This document shows positions 1 through 6,440 of a stretch of DNA of 24,507 nucleotides, piece by piece (position 1 is the stretch's first letter; the number at the start of each line of letters is the position of its first letter). This stretch comes from Sulfurimonas sp. Lineage in GTDB: Bacteria > Campylobacterota > Campylobacteria > Campylobacterales > Sulfurimonadaceae. A program made the position numbers and the translations under genes. Below the pieces are notes generated by a model. The model was not told the origin of the DNA, made no database searches, and saw only the letters and a list, made by a program, of their open reading frames with translations. The DNA lies in assembly GCF_023229105.1 (NCBI RefSeq), contig NZ_JALNZY010000026.1, forward strand, positions 1-24,507, read 5' to 3'.

Positions 1-164
1 AAAAGAGCCAGAGTTCTCAGGTTAACACTCTGCTTCTTTGCATCATTAGTAAATATCCGAGCATCGCTGCGCCCACCAATAGCCACAGGCAAACCCTCCA
101 ACGATGGTTCACTAATGCGAACGGCACTTACAAAAAAGCAGTCTATATCTATATGTATTTTCAT
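1..164 (-). CDS. Y-family DNA polymerase, N-terminal fragment (runs off the window)
   Basis: The first 54 codons of a minus-strand gene are visible; the rest lies before base 1. The protein opens MKIHIDIDCFFVSA, the palm strand of Y-family translesion polymerases. D6 and D8 align with the first metal-binding region of DinB/Dpo4, and F11 sits where the steric-gate aromatic (F13 of E. coli DinB) excludes ribonucleotides. It continues with LPVAIGGRSDARIF, matching the conserved 'P.AIGG' turn. Members of the family bypass damaged bases in replication and repair. The ATG at 162-164 is the first in frame after the upstream gap and lacks a clear Shine-Dalgarno sequence. I cannot tell DinB from the shorter Campylobacterota Y-family proteins with so little sequence, so no symbol is given. 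Confidence 0.85.
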   Translation of the reverse strand, partial: MKIHIDIDCFFVSAVRISEPSLEGLPVAIGGRSDARIFTNDAKKQSVNLRTLAL

Positions 165-177
165 AAACGCAATTGTA
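165..177 (-). promoter_or_regulatory. Candidate -10 box for a leaderless polymerase mRNA
   Basis: Reading the minus strand, TACAAT lies at 177-172. The expected transcription start, about 7 nt downstream, falls at or one base before the ATG at 164. No Shine-Dalgarno sequence fits between them. This is a pattern match only. Confidence 0.3.
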
Positions 178-299
178 GGTAAATTTATAAATGTAGGCTT
201 AAAATATGACAAATTGCAAAGAAAAATTCACTTATGAAGTCATCTGGCACTATTTAACAAAAGTTTTACTATTTGCATAGCAAGGATAAGCTAAGATAT

Positions 300-3200
300 A
301 TGACTTATATCAAAAAAACAGTGGAAAATTACATGCAACAACTTTTTGGGCAAAAAGTAATAAACGATTTTATACAAAAGCAAGATGAAAAACTTATAGA
401 AAACAGATGGCAAAAGTACAAAAACTTTTTAGCCAAAAAAGAGAAGATTTCTTCATGGATAGAGACCGATTATCAAGACGGTTTTTTAGAAGATATCTTT
501 GAAAACTGCCTCGGTTATATATCTAAAACCCGCTCAACAGATGAACACTACACACTAGAACGTGAAAAAAAGAACGAAACAAACGGACAAAAAGCAGACG
601 GTGCTCTTTTGGTTGATGACAAAGTTGTTGCCGTCATAGAGCTAAAAGATTTAAAAACAAAAGATTTGGACAAAAAGTACAATCGTGATGAGAGTGCGGT
701 GAGACAAGCTTTTGGGTATTTGCAATACAACAACCATGCAAAATATGTCATCGTTTCAAACTTCAACGAACTAAGATTTTATTTTGACAAAGCTACGGCA
801 TACGAGCAGTTTTTTCTTTTTGATTTGGATTATGAGGGCTTTAAAAAACTTCACACTATTTTAAGTTATGAGAGCATAAGTAAAAATCTTCCACAGGACA
901 TAAAAGAAAAATCGCTTAACTTTGAGCAGGATATCTCTAACAAACTCTATAAAGACTATACAAATTTTAGAACACATCTTTTTGAAAATATACTCAAAAA
1001 TAACCAAGATATTGACAAACTAGAGCTTTTAAATGCCACACAAAAACTCATAGACCGAATCGTATTTATACTTTTTGGCGAAGACACAGACCTTTTGCCA
1101 AAAAACACAATCGGCACAATAATTCAGCGTCAAAAAGAGGTTAAAAAGCTTGTCAAAACTTTTACACTTTATGACTCCTACAAAGTCTATTTTGAAGCGA
1201 TAAACGCAGGCGATGAGGATTTGGATATCACCATGTACAACGGCGGACTTTTTGCGCATGATGATTTTTTGGATGCACTTATCATCGATGATGAAGTTTT
1301 AGACGCAAGAGCGAAAATCCTCTCTGCTTACAACTTCGGAAGCGATATCTCTGTAAATATTTTGGGGCATATATTTGAGAACTCCATCAGCGAACTTGAA
1401 GAGATGAGCGCACAGCTTTTGGACAACGACTTTGACAAAAAGCAGTCCAAGCGAAAAAAAGACGGTGTATTTTACACTCCTGCTTACATCACAGAGTACA
1501 TTGTGCAAAACACTCTCTGCAAGTTGTGTGAAAATAAACGCTCAGAGCTAAACATCGCAGAAGTTGAAGCCATCGCCAACCCGAAAAAACCGACAAAAAA
1601 AGAGCAAGAAGCAAAAGAGAACCTTTTGGCATACAAAGAGTGGCTCTTAAACTTAAAGATTTTAGACCCTGCATGTGGAAGTGGAGCATTTTTAAATCAG
1701 GCTTTGGAATACTTGCTAAAAGAGCATAAAAGACTACAAAATGATTTGGCACTAATGGGTGACTTGTTTGCCGTCTATGAGGTAGAAAAAGAGGTGCTAG
1801 AGCATAACCTTTACGGTGTGGACATAAACGAGGGAGCAGTGGAAATTGCAAGACTGAGTTTGTGGCTAAGAACTGCAAAAAGAGGCAGACCTCTCACAAA
1901 ACTTGCAAATAAAATCAAAGTAGGAAACTCTCTCATAAGCGACAAAACAGTCGTGCCAAATGCTTTTGATTGGCATGTGGAATTTCCAGAAGTTTTTGCG
2001 CAGGGCGGGTTTGATGTTGTGATTGGGAATCCGCCGTATGGGGCAAAATTATCTCAACATGAAAAAGACTATTTGAATAAAAAATTTGAAACGGTTGAAT
2101 ACCAATTAGATACATATACTTTATTCATGGAACAAGCTTATAATCTTTTGAAAATAAATGGCAAACTTGGGTTGATTGTTCCATCTACTTGGTTAACAAT
2201 GTTTTATTTTAAAGATTTAAGAAAATATCTCATAGAAAATACTTTTTTTGAAAATATATTATTATTTCGGTATCAGGTTTTTGATGATGTAACAGCAGAA
2301 ACTTCAATAATTACATTATCTAAAAATAAGGTTCAAAATAAAAATATAGTGATAAATCATTTTAATAATACAAATGAAATAGAAACTAAACCTACTAAAA
2401 CAATTTCACAAAATGATTGGTTAAATAGTTATGAGTTAGGCTTTAACTTATTATTTGATGGGAATAAATTAGAAATCATAAATAAAATCATTATTGACAC
2501 ATTTGGATTAGAAAAATTTTCAAATGTTACAGTTGGGATAAAGCCATATCAAACAAATAAAGGAACTCCTAAACAAACGGCATTAGATGTAAAAAGTAGA
2601 GTATATGATGCCAATTATAAAATAGATGATACATATAAAAACTATATAGTTGGTGGAAGTATAAATAAATTTATGATTACACCTTCAAAAACTGATTGGT
2701 TGAAATATGGTAAATTTTTAGCTGAGCCGAGACAAAGTTTGAATTTTTTTCAAACAAAGATAATGGTTAGACAAACAAGCGATAAAATTATATCGGCAGT
2801 TGATTATGAAGGATTGTTATCTTTAAATAATGTTCATAATATAGTTGTAAAAAATGATTTACTAAAGTATGAAACTTTAACTTGTATTTTAAACTCAAAG
2901 CTTATGGATTTTTATTATAAGTTTTTAGTTCCAGAAGAGGGAAGAACATTTGCAGAAGTAAAAGCAGTAAATTTAAAAAGACTTCCTATAAAAAATATGG
3001 ATAAAGATTTTAATCAACAACCATTCATCAAAAAAGCGGACAAAATGCTCTCGCTAAACAAAAACCTCCAAGAGACAAAACAAAACTTTATAAACGAACT
3101 AAAACTTGAAAAGCTCACAAAAAAACTTCAAAACTTTGAAGAACTCACCTTTGATGAATTCATAACAGAGTACACAAAATCCCTCAAACTAAAATTTGCC

Positions 3201-3377
3201 GATAAACTCGCAGAACGCAACTTCAAACAAGAGTGGCAAGCCATCTTCGAAAACGATAAAACCTTGGCATGTGGATTTAAAACAGAGATACAAATAAACG
3301 ACAAAGAGATAGATAAAATGGTCTATGAACTTTATGGGTTGAGTGATGATGAGATTAAGATTGTGGAGGGGATTTGA
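300..3377 (+). CDS. Type IIG restriction-modification enzyme (fused nuclease, N6-adenine methylase, specificity domain)
   Basis: A single polypeptide of about 1025 residues that should both methylate and cut DNA (Eco57I/BREX PglX-like class). Residues are counted from the ATG at 300. A PD-(D/E)xK nuclease core lies near the N-terminus: D100 in 'ADGALL', then E114-L-K116 in 'VIELKD', with a following QxxxY-like 'QAFGYLQY'. The methylase has motif I DPACGSGAF at 456-464 and the catalytic NPPY at 577-580. A TaqI-type target-recognition segment and a helical C-terminus follow. The frame is open from a TTG at 273, but that has no ribosome site; ATG 300 follows AAGGA at 282-286, and ATG 333 is another option. 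From about 2044 to 3010 the DNA is markedly more AT-rich than either side, exactly over the recognition domain, suggesting domain exchange. The next gene overlaps its stop codon. Confidence 0.9.
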   Translation: MTYIKKTVENYMQQLFGQKVINDFIQKQDEKLIENRWQKYKNFLAKKEKISSWIETDYQDGFLEDIFENCLGYISKTRSTDEHYTLEREKKNETNGQKADGALLVDDKVVAVIELKDLKTKDLDKKYNRDESAVRQAFGYLQYNNHAKYVIVSNFNELRFYFDKATAYEQFFLFDLDYEGFKKLHTILSYESISKNLPQDIKEKSLNFEQDISNKLYKDYTNFRTHLFENILKNNQDIDKLELLNATQKLIDRIVFILFGEDTDLLPKNTIGTIIQRQKEVKKLVKTFTLYDSYKVYFEAINAGDEDLDITMYNGGLFAHDDFLDALIIDDEVLDARAKILSAYNFGSDISVNILGHIFENSISELEEMSAQLLDNDFDKKQSKRKKDGVFYTPAYITEYIVQNTLCKLCENKRSELNIAEVEAIANPKKPTKKEQEAKENLLAYKEWLLNLKILDPACGSGAFLNQALEYLLKEHKRLQNDLALMGDLFAVYEVEKEVLEHNLYGVDINEGAVEIARLSLWLRTAKRGRPLTKLANKIKVGNSLISDKTVVPNAFDWHVEFPEVFAQGGFDVVIGNPPYGAKLSQHEKDYLNKKFETVEYQLDTYTLFMEQAYNLLKINGKLGLIVPSTWLTMFYFKDLRKYLIENTFFENILLFRYQVFDDVTAETSIITLSKNKVQNKNIVINHFNNTNEIETKPTKTISQNDWLNSYELGFNLLFDGNKLEIINKIIIDTFGLEKFSNVTVGIKPYQTNKGTPKQTALDVKSRVYDANYKIDDTYKNYIVGGSINKFMITPSKTDWLKYGKFLAEPRQSLNFFQTKIMVRQTSDKIISAVDYEGLLSLNNVHNIVVKNDLLKYETLTCILNSKLMDFYYKFLVPEEGRTFAEVKAVNLKRLPIKNMDKDFNQQPFIKKADKMLSLNKNLQETKQNFINELKLEKLTKKLQNFEELTFDEFITEYTKSLKLKFADKLAERNFKQEWQAIFENDKTLACGFKTEIQINDKEIDKMVYELYGLSDDEIKIVEGI

Positions 3378-3946
3378 TGTTGAGAGATGAGATTTATTTA
3401 GATAAAGCCTTTATTATTGAATTATATGAAGAACATTTTGGAAAAGAAGCACCTATAAAATATTCAAAAACAACAGATGTATCGGTTGGAATAAATGTTG
3501 TTGCCAAAGTAGGAGCATCTTTAAAAGAGACTTTTGAATATTCTGTTAATACACATGAAATGTATTTAAAACTGAAAGATAAGCTTAATACAATTGAAGA
3601 AATATCATTAAAGGATAATGATATAAAAGACTTGCCTGATTTGTTTTGGATAGAAGGTTTATTCGGTATTACACAAAGTAGTTCAACTGACGAAAATAAT
3701 GTTCTGAAATTTTCATTTTGTGCAGAAGTTGATAAGAAAATAATATTTTTGGCTACAAATAATGTATATTTTTCTAGTGGATACGACCAATTATTGAACT
3801 TTACACACGTAGTTCATAGATATGGAATTAAAGCAAAAATGCTATTGAAGTTTTTGGGAAATAGTAAAAATTTTTCTTTAGCATCTCCAATGATAGTCAT
3901 TAAAACAGGAAATTATGAACATGAAGAGAATGCGAGGGCAAAGTGA
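3377..3946 (+). CDS. Unknown protein coupled to the type IIG enzyme (possibly DUF6414-like)
   Basis: I do not recognise this 189-residue protein with certainty. The ATG at 3377 overlaps the stop of the restriction gene (TGATG), with a strong GGAGGGG ribosome site at 3365-3371, so the two are almost surely co-translated. An in-frame TTG at 3374 is less likely. The N-terminus (DEIYLDKAFIIELYEEHFG, then a polar stretch, SVGINVVAKVGASLKETFE, and a short helix) resembles from memory the opening of DUF6414 proteins, where a 'YLD' strand is followed by a Gly/Ala-rich segment. It is predicted soluble, with no signal peptide or membrane span. Base composition is AT-rich like the specificity segment of its neighbour rather than the methylase core. 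A role as accessory or sensor of the restriction enzyme is inferred from position only. Confidence 0.6.
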   Translation: MLRDEIYLDKAFIIELYEEHFGKEAPIKYSKTTDVSVGINVVAKVGASLKETFEYSVNTHEMYLKLKDKLNTIEEISLKDNDIKDLPDLFWIEGLFGITQSSSTDENNVLKFSFCAEVDKKIIFLATNNVYFSSGYDQLLNFTHVVHRYGIKAKMLLKFLGNSKNFSLASPMIVIKTGNYEHEENARAK

Positions 3947-3962
3947 GTTGTAAATTTACTCG

Positions 3963-4022
3963 CTCCCATGCTGTGCTTGGGAGTGTATATTACGATATGA
4001 ATTCCCAAGTAGAATATGGGAA
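3963..4022 (+). repeat. Double-hairpin palindromic repeat (REP-like)
   Basis: Two short inverted repeats stand side by side: CTCCCA 3963-3968 with TGGGAG 3978-3983, and TTCCCA 4002-4007 with TGGGAA 4017-4022. The layout, an 'NcTCCCA-loop-TGGGAg' hairpin, a spacer with 'tacgatatgaa', then a second 'TTCCCA-loop-TGGGAA' hairpin, resembles a degenerate copy of a widespread bacterial short palindromic repeat often found in mobile and toxin-antitoxin-rich regions. It sits just after the restriction operon and could also weaken transcription read-through. A related hairpin is at 4774-4797. Confidence 0.55.
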
Positions 4023-4066
4023 CTAAAAAATTATAAAATACACCAATCGTTGAATCTCTACTTATA

Positions 4067-4141
4067 CATGTCAATCTAAAAACATTTCAATCTGTCATAT
4101 ATTTTCAAATACCGCATAAAATCTGTTACTCTTTATACAAT
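4067..4141 (+). promoter_or_regulatory. Island leader repeat, copy 1, with promoter for the PemK-like toxin
   Basis: A degenerate copy of the leader found before three island genes: CATGT at 4067, then TTTCAATCTGTCATATATTTT starting at 4085, then a -10 box TACAAT at 4136-4141. The leader block begins 84 nt before the toxin ATG. Other copies start at 4640, 4855, 5081 and 6063. Confidence 0.5.
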
Positions 4142-4167
4142 AAGTTATTTTATAAAATGAGGAAATT

Positions 4168-4572
4168 ATGAAAAAGTTTGACGAATGGAATGAAACTAAA
4201 AAACTTACTGAAGTTAATATGCGGCGAGTCGGTATTAAGCCTAGAGAGTTGTTTTGGGTAAAAATCGGACAAAATATCGGTTCAGAAGAGTATGGGAAAG
4301 GAGAAAATTTTACTCGTCCTGTAATTATTGTACGCAAACTTACACACGATTTATTTTTAGGAATTCCTACAACAACATCATATAAGAATGATGACTATTT
4401 TCATAGTTTTGAGTATAACAATAAGTCAAAGGGCAAAACAAATACAACAGCAATGATACTCCAGATAAAAGTCTTTAGTACAAAGAGATTGATGAATAGA
4501 ATAGGAATGGTCGACAAAGAAAATTTTAAAACGATACAAGAAAAAATAAAAAAATTGATTAGCCCCACTTGA
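4168..4572 (+). CDS. PemK/MazF-family toxin without an adjacent antitoxin gene
   Basis: A 134-residue protein of the PemK/MazF fold, a sequence-specific endoribonuclease that cleaves mRNA. The features seen are 'PRELFWVKIGQNIGSEEYGKGENFTRPVIIVRKL' (the N-terminal barrel strand, IG.N.G.E..GKGE..RPV), 'LFLGIPTTTS' and 'TTAMILQIKVFSTKRLMNRIGMVD', which corresponds to the S-Q-[IV]-[RK]-x-[IF]-[DS]-xKRL block of the family. ATG 4168 follows a GAGGA ribosome site and the island leader repeat. No antitoxin ORF lies directly upstream or downstream, which is unusual for a type II toxin. The last codons and stop lie inside a hairpin (4564-4594). Neighbours are other defence-type genes. The family assignment is firm; activity is untested. 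Confidence 0.85.
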   Translation: MKKFDEWNETKKLTEVNMRRVGIKPRELFWVKIGQNIGSEEYGKGENFTRPVIIVRKLTHDLFLGIPTTTSYKNDDYFHSFEYNNKSKGKTNTTAMILQIKVFSTKRLMNRIGMVDKENFKTIQEKIKKLISPT

Positions 4573-4594
4573 ACAAGTGGGTGTGCCCTAAGGC
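4564..4594 (+). other. RNA hairpins overlapping the toxin stop codon
   Basis: CCCACTT at 4564-4570 pairs perfectly with AAGTGGG at 4575-4581 around a GAAC tetraloop, and the toxin stop codon TGA (4570-4572) lies in it. A second small hairpin GCC-CTAA-GGC follows at 4585-4594. No U-run follows, so this is not a standard terminator. I recall related PemK-type genes ending in a similar hairpin plus 'CC.AAGGCGA' tail, but this is memory, not a search. Confidence 0.5.
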
Positions 4595-4639
4595 GAATTG
4601 TAAGGGTATTATACACTAATATAAAAATAATGTCAAAAC

Positions 4640-4664
4640 ATTACAAATTGCCATACTTTTAAAT
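4640..4664 (+). repeat. Island leader repeat, copy 2 (no gene directly after it)
   Basis: ATTACAAATTGCCATACTTTTAAAT matches the TTTCAAACTGCCATA...AAAT block of the other leader copies at most positions. No open reading frame starts at the usual ~80-nt distance, so it appears to be a remnant. It begins the gene-free stretch 4573-5179. Confidence 0.45.
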
Positions 4665-4773
4665 ATCTTAAAAGTTGATGACAAAATATAAACAACGCCC
4701 CTGAGAATGAATCTCCACTTTTTAACTCATTCCCATCGTCTCGAGACTGTGAAATAACTTTCCTCGTTCTCTA

Positions 4774-4797
4774 GTTCCACCTTTCCCAAGGCGGAAC
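4774..4797 (+). repeat. Palindromic hairpin repeat
   Basis: GTTCCACCTT at 4774-4783 pairs with AAGGCGGAAC at 4788-4797 (ten pairs, one A-C mismatch, loop TCCC). Preceded by 'CTCGTTCTCTA', it resembles the same short palindromic repeat family as 3963-4022, in a gene-free stretch. Confidence 0.5.
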
Positions 4798-4824
4798 TCC
4801 TACTCAAACTAAAACTTCATAAAG

Positions 4825-4866
4825 TTTCCACATGCCAAAAAAATCAAATATCTCGGCATGTGGAAA
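4825..4866 (+). repeat. Inverted pair of the GGCATGTGGAAA motif, with leader copy 3 starting at 4855
   Basis: TTTCCACATGCC at 4825-4836 faces GGCATGTGGAAA at 4855-4866, a perfect 12-bp inverted repeat with an 18-nt spacer. The right arm is followed 22 nt later by AAACTGTGATAATTTTAAT (4884-4902), a leader-like block, so the right arm starts a third, decayed leader copy ahead of a rhuM remnant. Confidence 0.65.
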
Positions 4867-4934
4867 TAATCTCAACTCATCATAAACTGTGATAATTTTA
4901 ATTTCATCGAATTCGATGGAGTTGAAAGTTAAGC

Positions 4935-4982
4935 GGTAAATGATTTTCAGTTGTCGCAAAATTTGCGACAACTACCTCTGAT
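4935..4982 (+). pseudogene. Decayed rhuM fragment in the intergenic stretch
   Basis: From 4950 to 4982 the DNA reads VVAKFATTTSD in frame, the hallmark RhuM-family segment; the intact rhuM at 5180 has TVANFATTASD at the matching place. Just upstream GGTAAA (4935-4940) matches the intact gene's GGTAAA, followed here by an in-frame TGA. Weaker resemblance to a RhuM start may extend back to about 4892. A leader copy lies before it and an inverted GGCATGTGGAAA arm ends it at 4982-4993, so it looks like an internally deleted relic of a second rhuM cassette. Confidence 0.6.
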
Positions 4983-5094
4983 TTCCACATGCCAAACACT
5001 CTAGCTACACAATTCTTCTATTTCAGTCCACACCTCCCGAAGCCAAGGCATCTGTTTCTACCATAGGAGTTAGAAAGATATTGGCATGTGGAAA
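4982..5094 (+). repeat. Second inverted pair of the GGCATGTGGAAA motif
   Basis: TTTCCACATGCCAA at 4982-4995 faces TTGGCATGTGGAAA at 5081-5094, a perfect 14-bp inverted repeat separated by 85 nt with no coding potential that I can see. The right arm doubles as the start of leader copy 4. Confidence 0.7.
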
Positions 5095-5152
5095 CAGATA
5101 AATATTTCAAACTGCAATACTTTTTAAATCTACTTCATTCTTTTGATACAGT
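5081..5152 (+). promoter_or_regulatory. Island leader repeat, copy 4, with promoter for rhuM
   Basis: TTGGCATGTGGAAA (5081-5094), then ATTTCAAACTGCAATACTTT from 5104, then a -10-like TGATACAGT with TACAGT at 5147-5152. The TTTCAAACTG block starts 76 nt before the rhuM ATG at 5180, matching the spacing at the other two island genes. Confidence 0.5.
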
Positions 5153-5179
5153 AAAAAATATATATTTGAGGACATGAAA

Positions 5180-6055
5180 ATGGATAAGCTTAACAAATCT
5201 GATATAGTCATCTATGATGACGGTGAACTAGAGTTAACTGTATCTATAAATAATGAAACAGTTTGGCTCAATAGAAATCAAATATCTGAACTCTTTGGTA
5301 GAGATGTTAAAACTATAGGGAAGCATATTGGAAATGTATTTAGTGACGGTAAACTGGAGAAAAGTCCAACTGTCGCAAATTTTGCGACAACTGCCTCAGA
5401 TGGAAAAATATATAATGTTGAATACTACAATTTGGATGTAATCATCTCTGTTGGATATAGAGTCAAATCTCAAAAAGGTGTGAGGTTTAGACAGTGGGCG
5501 ACATCTGTACTTAAAAGCTATATTTCCGATGGCTATGTGATTAACTCTGAAAAGATTACAAATCAAAGGTTTAAAGAACTTGAAAATGATGTGGTGCTTT
5601 TAAAATCAAAAGTCGACAAAGTTTCTAGCCTTATTAGTGATAATTCAATAAAACCATCCAAAGGGATATTTTTTGATGGAGAGGTTTATGATGCTTATAT
5701 CTTTGTCAATAGTTTGTTAAAAAGTGCAAAAAATGAAGTGGTGCTTGTTGATAATTATATAGACGATAGTGTCTTTACACTTTTTAGTAAATATCCAAAT
5801 CTTAAAATAATAATTTATACTCATACCATCACAAAGCAACTCAAACTTGATTATCAAAAATACAAGGCACAATATCAAAATATAGAATTAAAAGAGTTCA
5901 AAAATGCTCATGATAGATTTATGATAATCGACAATGCAGAAATTTACCATATCGGAGCAAGTCTCAAAGATTTAGGTAAAAAATGGTTTGCTTTTTCAAA
6001 ATTTGAGATGAGTGCTTTAGAAATTTTAGGGAGATTGAAATACGTTACCGAGTGA
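5180..6055 (+). CDS. RhuM-family protein with C-terminal PLD-like domain
   Basis: A 291-residue RhuM-family protein. The N-terminal part has 'ETVWLNRNQISELFGRDVKTIGKHI', a DNA-binding helix-turn-helix-like segment, then TVANFATTASDGKIYNVEYYNLDVIISVGYRVKSQKGVRFRQWA, the defining RhuM block. The C-terminal third, 'HDRFMIID' then 'YHIGASLKDLGKKWFAFSKFE', looks like half of a phospholipase D-type H(D)xK site, as seen in DNA-binding ORF6N/RhuM relatives of phage and defence islands. The molecular function of the family is unsettled. I prefer ATG 5180 over ATG 5174 because GAGGA at 5168-5172 is 7 nt from the former and only 1 nt from the latter. Inside the gene (5371-5389) the VANFAT codons form a perfect 9-bp-arm palindrome that also occurs in the upstream relic. 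Confidence 0.85.
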   Translation: MDKLNKSDIVIYDDGELELTVSINNETVWLNRNQISELFGRDVKTIGKHIGNVFSDGKLEKSPTVANFATTASDGKIYNVEYYNLDVIISVGYRVKSQKGVRFRQWATSVLKSYISDGYVINSEKITNQRFKELENDVVLLKSKVDKVSSLISDNSIKPSKGIFFDGEVYDAYIFVNSLLKSAKNEVVLVDNYIDDSVFTLFSKYPNLKIIIYTHTITKQLKLDYQKYKAQYQNIELKEFKNAHDRFMIIDNAEIYHIGASLKDLGKKWFAFSKFEMSALEILGRLKYVTE

Positions 6056-6062
6056 AGTACTC

Positions 6063-6136
6063 TTGGCATGTGGAAATAAATAAAAATCTTTCAAACTGCC
6101 ATATATTTACACTTGTCATAAGAAATTTGATACGCT
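6063..6136 (+). promoter_or_regulatory. Island leader repeat, copy 5, with promoter for the 84-aa ORF
   Basis: TTGGCATGTGGAAAT (6063-6077) begins 7 nt after the rhuM stop, followed by CTTTCAAACTGCCATATATT from 6088 and a TTTGATACGCT -10-like box (6131-6136 core). The TTTCAAACTG block starts 80 nt before the next ATG at 6168. Confidence 0.5.
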
Positions 6137-6167
6137 TGAGAATATTTATTGTAAAGAGGTTGAATAG

Positions 6168-6422
6168 ATGAAAAATATTACCATATCTAATATTGAGAAC
6201 TATATGTACATGTTTAGTGCCCAAAATAATCAATTTAATGATATTCAATGGGTAGAGCCTATTTTTATTGCGATGACTAGAGCATATCAAAACGAAAAGC
6301 AAATTAATATTCAGACGGATAGTGGCTATTTTAAAAATATGATTGAGTATAAATTTAAAGAGGGTAAAACATACAGCCCCGTTGAGAGAATACATGATAG
6401 AAACGGATTAGAAAAAAGCTAG
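6168..6422 (+). CDS. Small protein of unknown function
   Basis: An 84-residue soluble protein that I do not recognise. It begins MKNITISNIENYMYMFS and contains 'IQWVEPIFIAMTRAYQNEKQINIQTDSGYFKNMIEYKF', with no signal peptide or membrane segment. ATG 6168 follows AGAGG at 6155-6159 at a proper distance, and a full island leader copy precedes it, which supports a real gene expressed on its own. Its stop codon lies in a strong terminator hairpin shared with the convergent channel gene. The company of toxin and defence genes makes a toxin, antitoxin or anti-phage role possible, but nothing in the sequence shows it. Confidence 0.6.
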   Translation: MKNITISNIENYMYMFSAQNNQFNDIQWVEPIFIAMTRAYQNEKQINIQTDSGYFKNMIEYKFKEGKTYSPVERIHDRNGLEKS

Positions 6423-6440
6423 AGAAAATAGCTCTCTAGC
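6411..6440 (-). terminator. Convergent terminator between the 84-aa ORF and the channel gene
   Basis: GCTAGAGA at 6418-6425 pairs with TCTCTAGC at 6433-6440 around a 7-nt loop. On the minus strand the hairpin is followed by a run of T (A-run 6412-6417 on plus), a good intrinsic terminator for the channel gene. Both flanking stop codons lie inside the stem. Confidence 0.75.

Noticed and set aside
1489..1878. 129-codon open frame on the minus strand inside the restriction gene
   Set aside because: It is antisense to conserved methylase motifs, lacks a ribosome site, and encodes a low-complexity Leu/Pro-rich product; it is a shadow.
4095..4337. 80-codon minus-strand frame opposite the toxin start, as an antitoxin
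   Set aside because: It covers the toxin promoter and start in antisense, has no ribosome site, and resembles no antitoxin.
4825..5094. CRISPR array
   Set aside because: Repeats alternate in orientation, spacing is irregular (18 and 85 nt), and no cas gene is present.
4067..6168. Integron gene-cassette array (attC-like inverted repeats)
   Set aside because: The inverted arms lack GTTRRRY-type core sites, no integrase gene is visible, and the repeats are placed as 5' leaders rather than 3' recombination sites.
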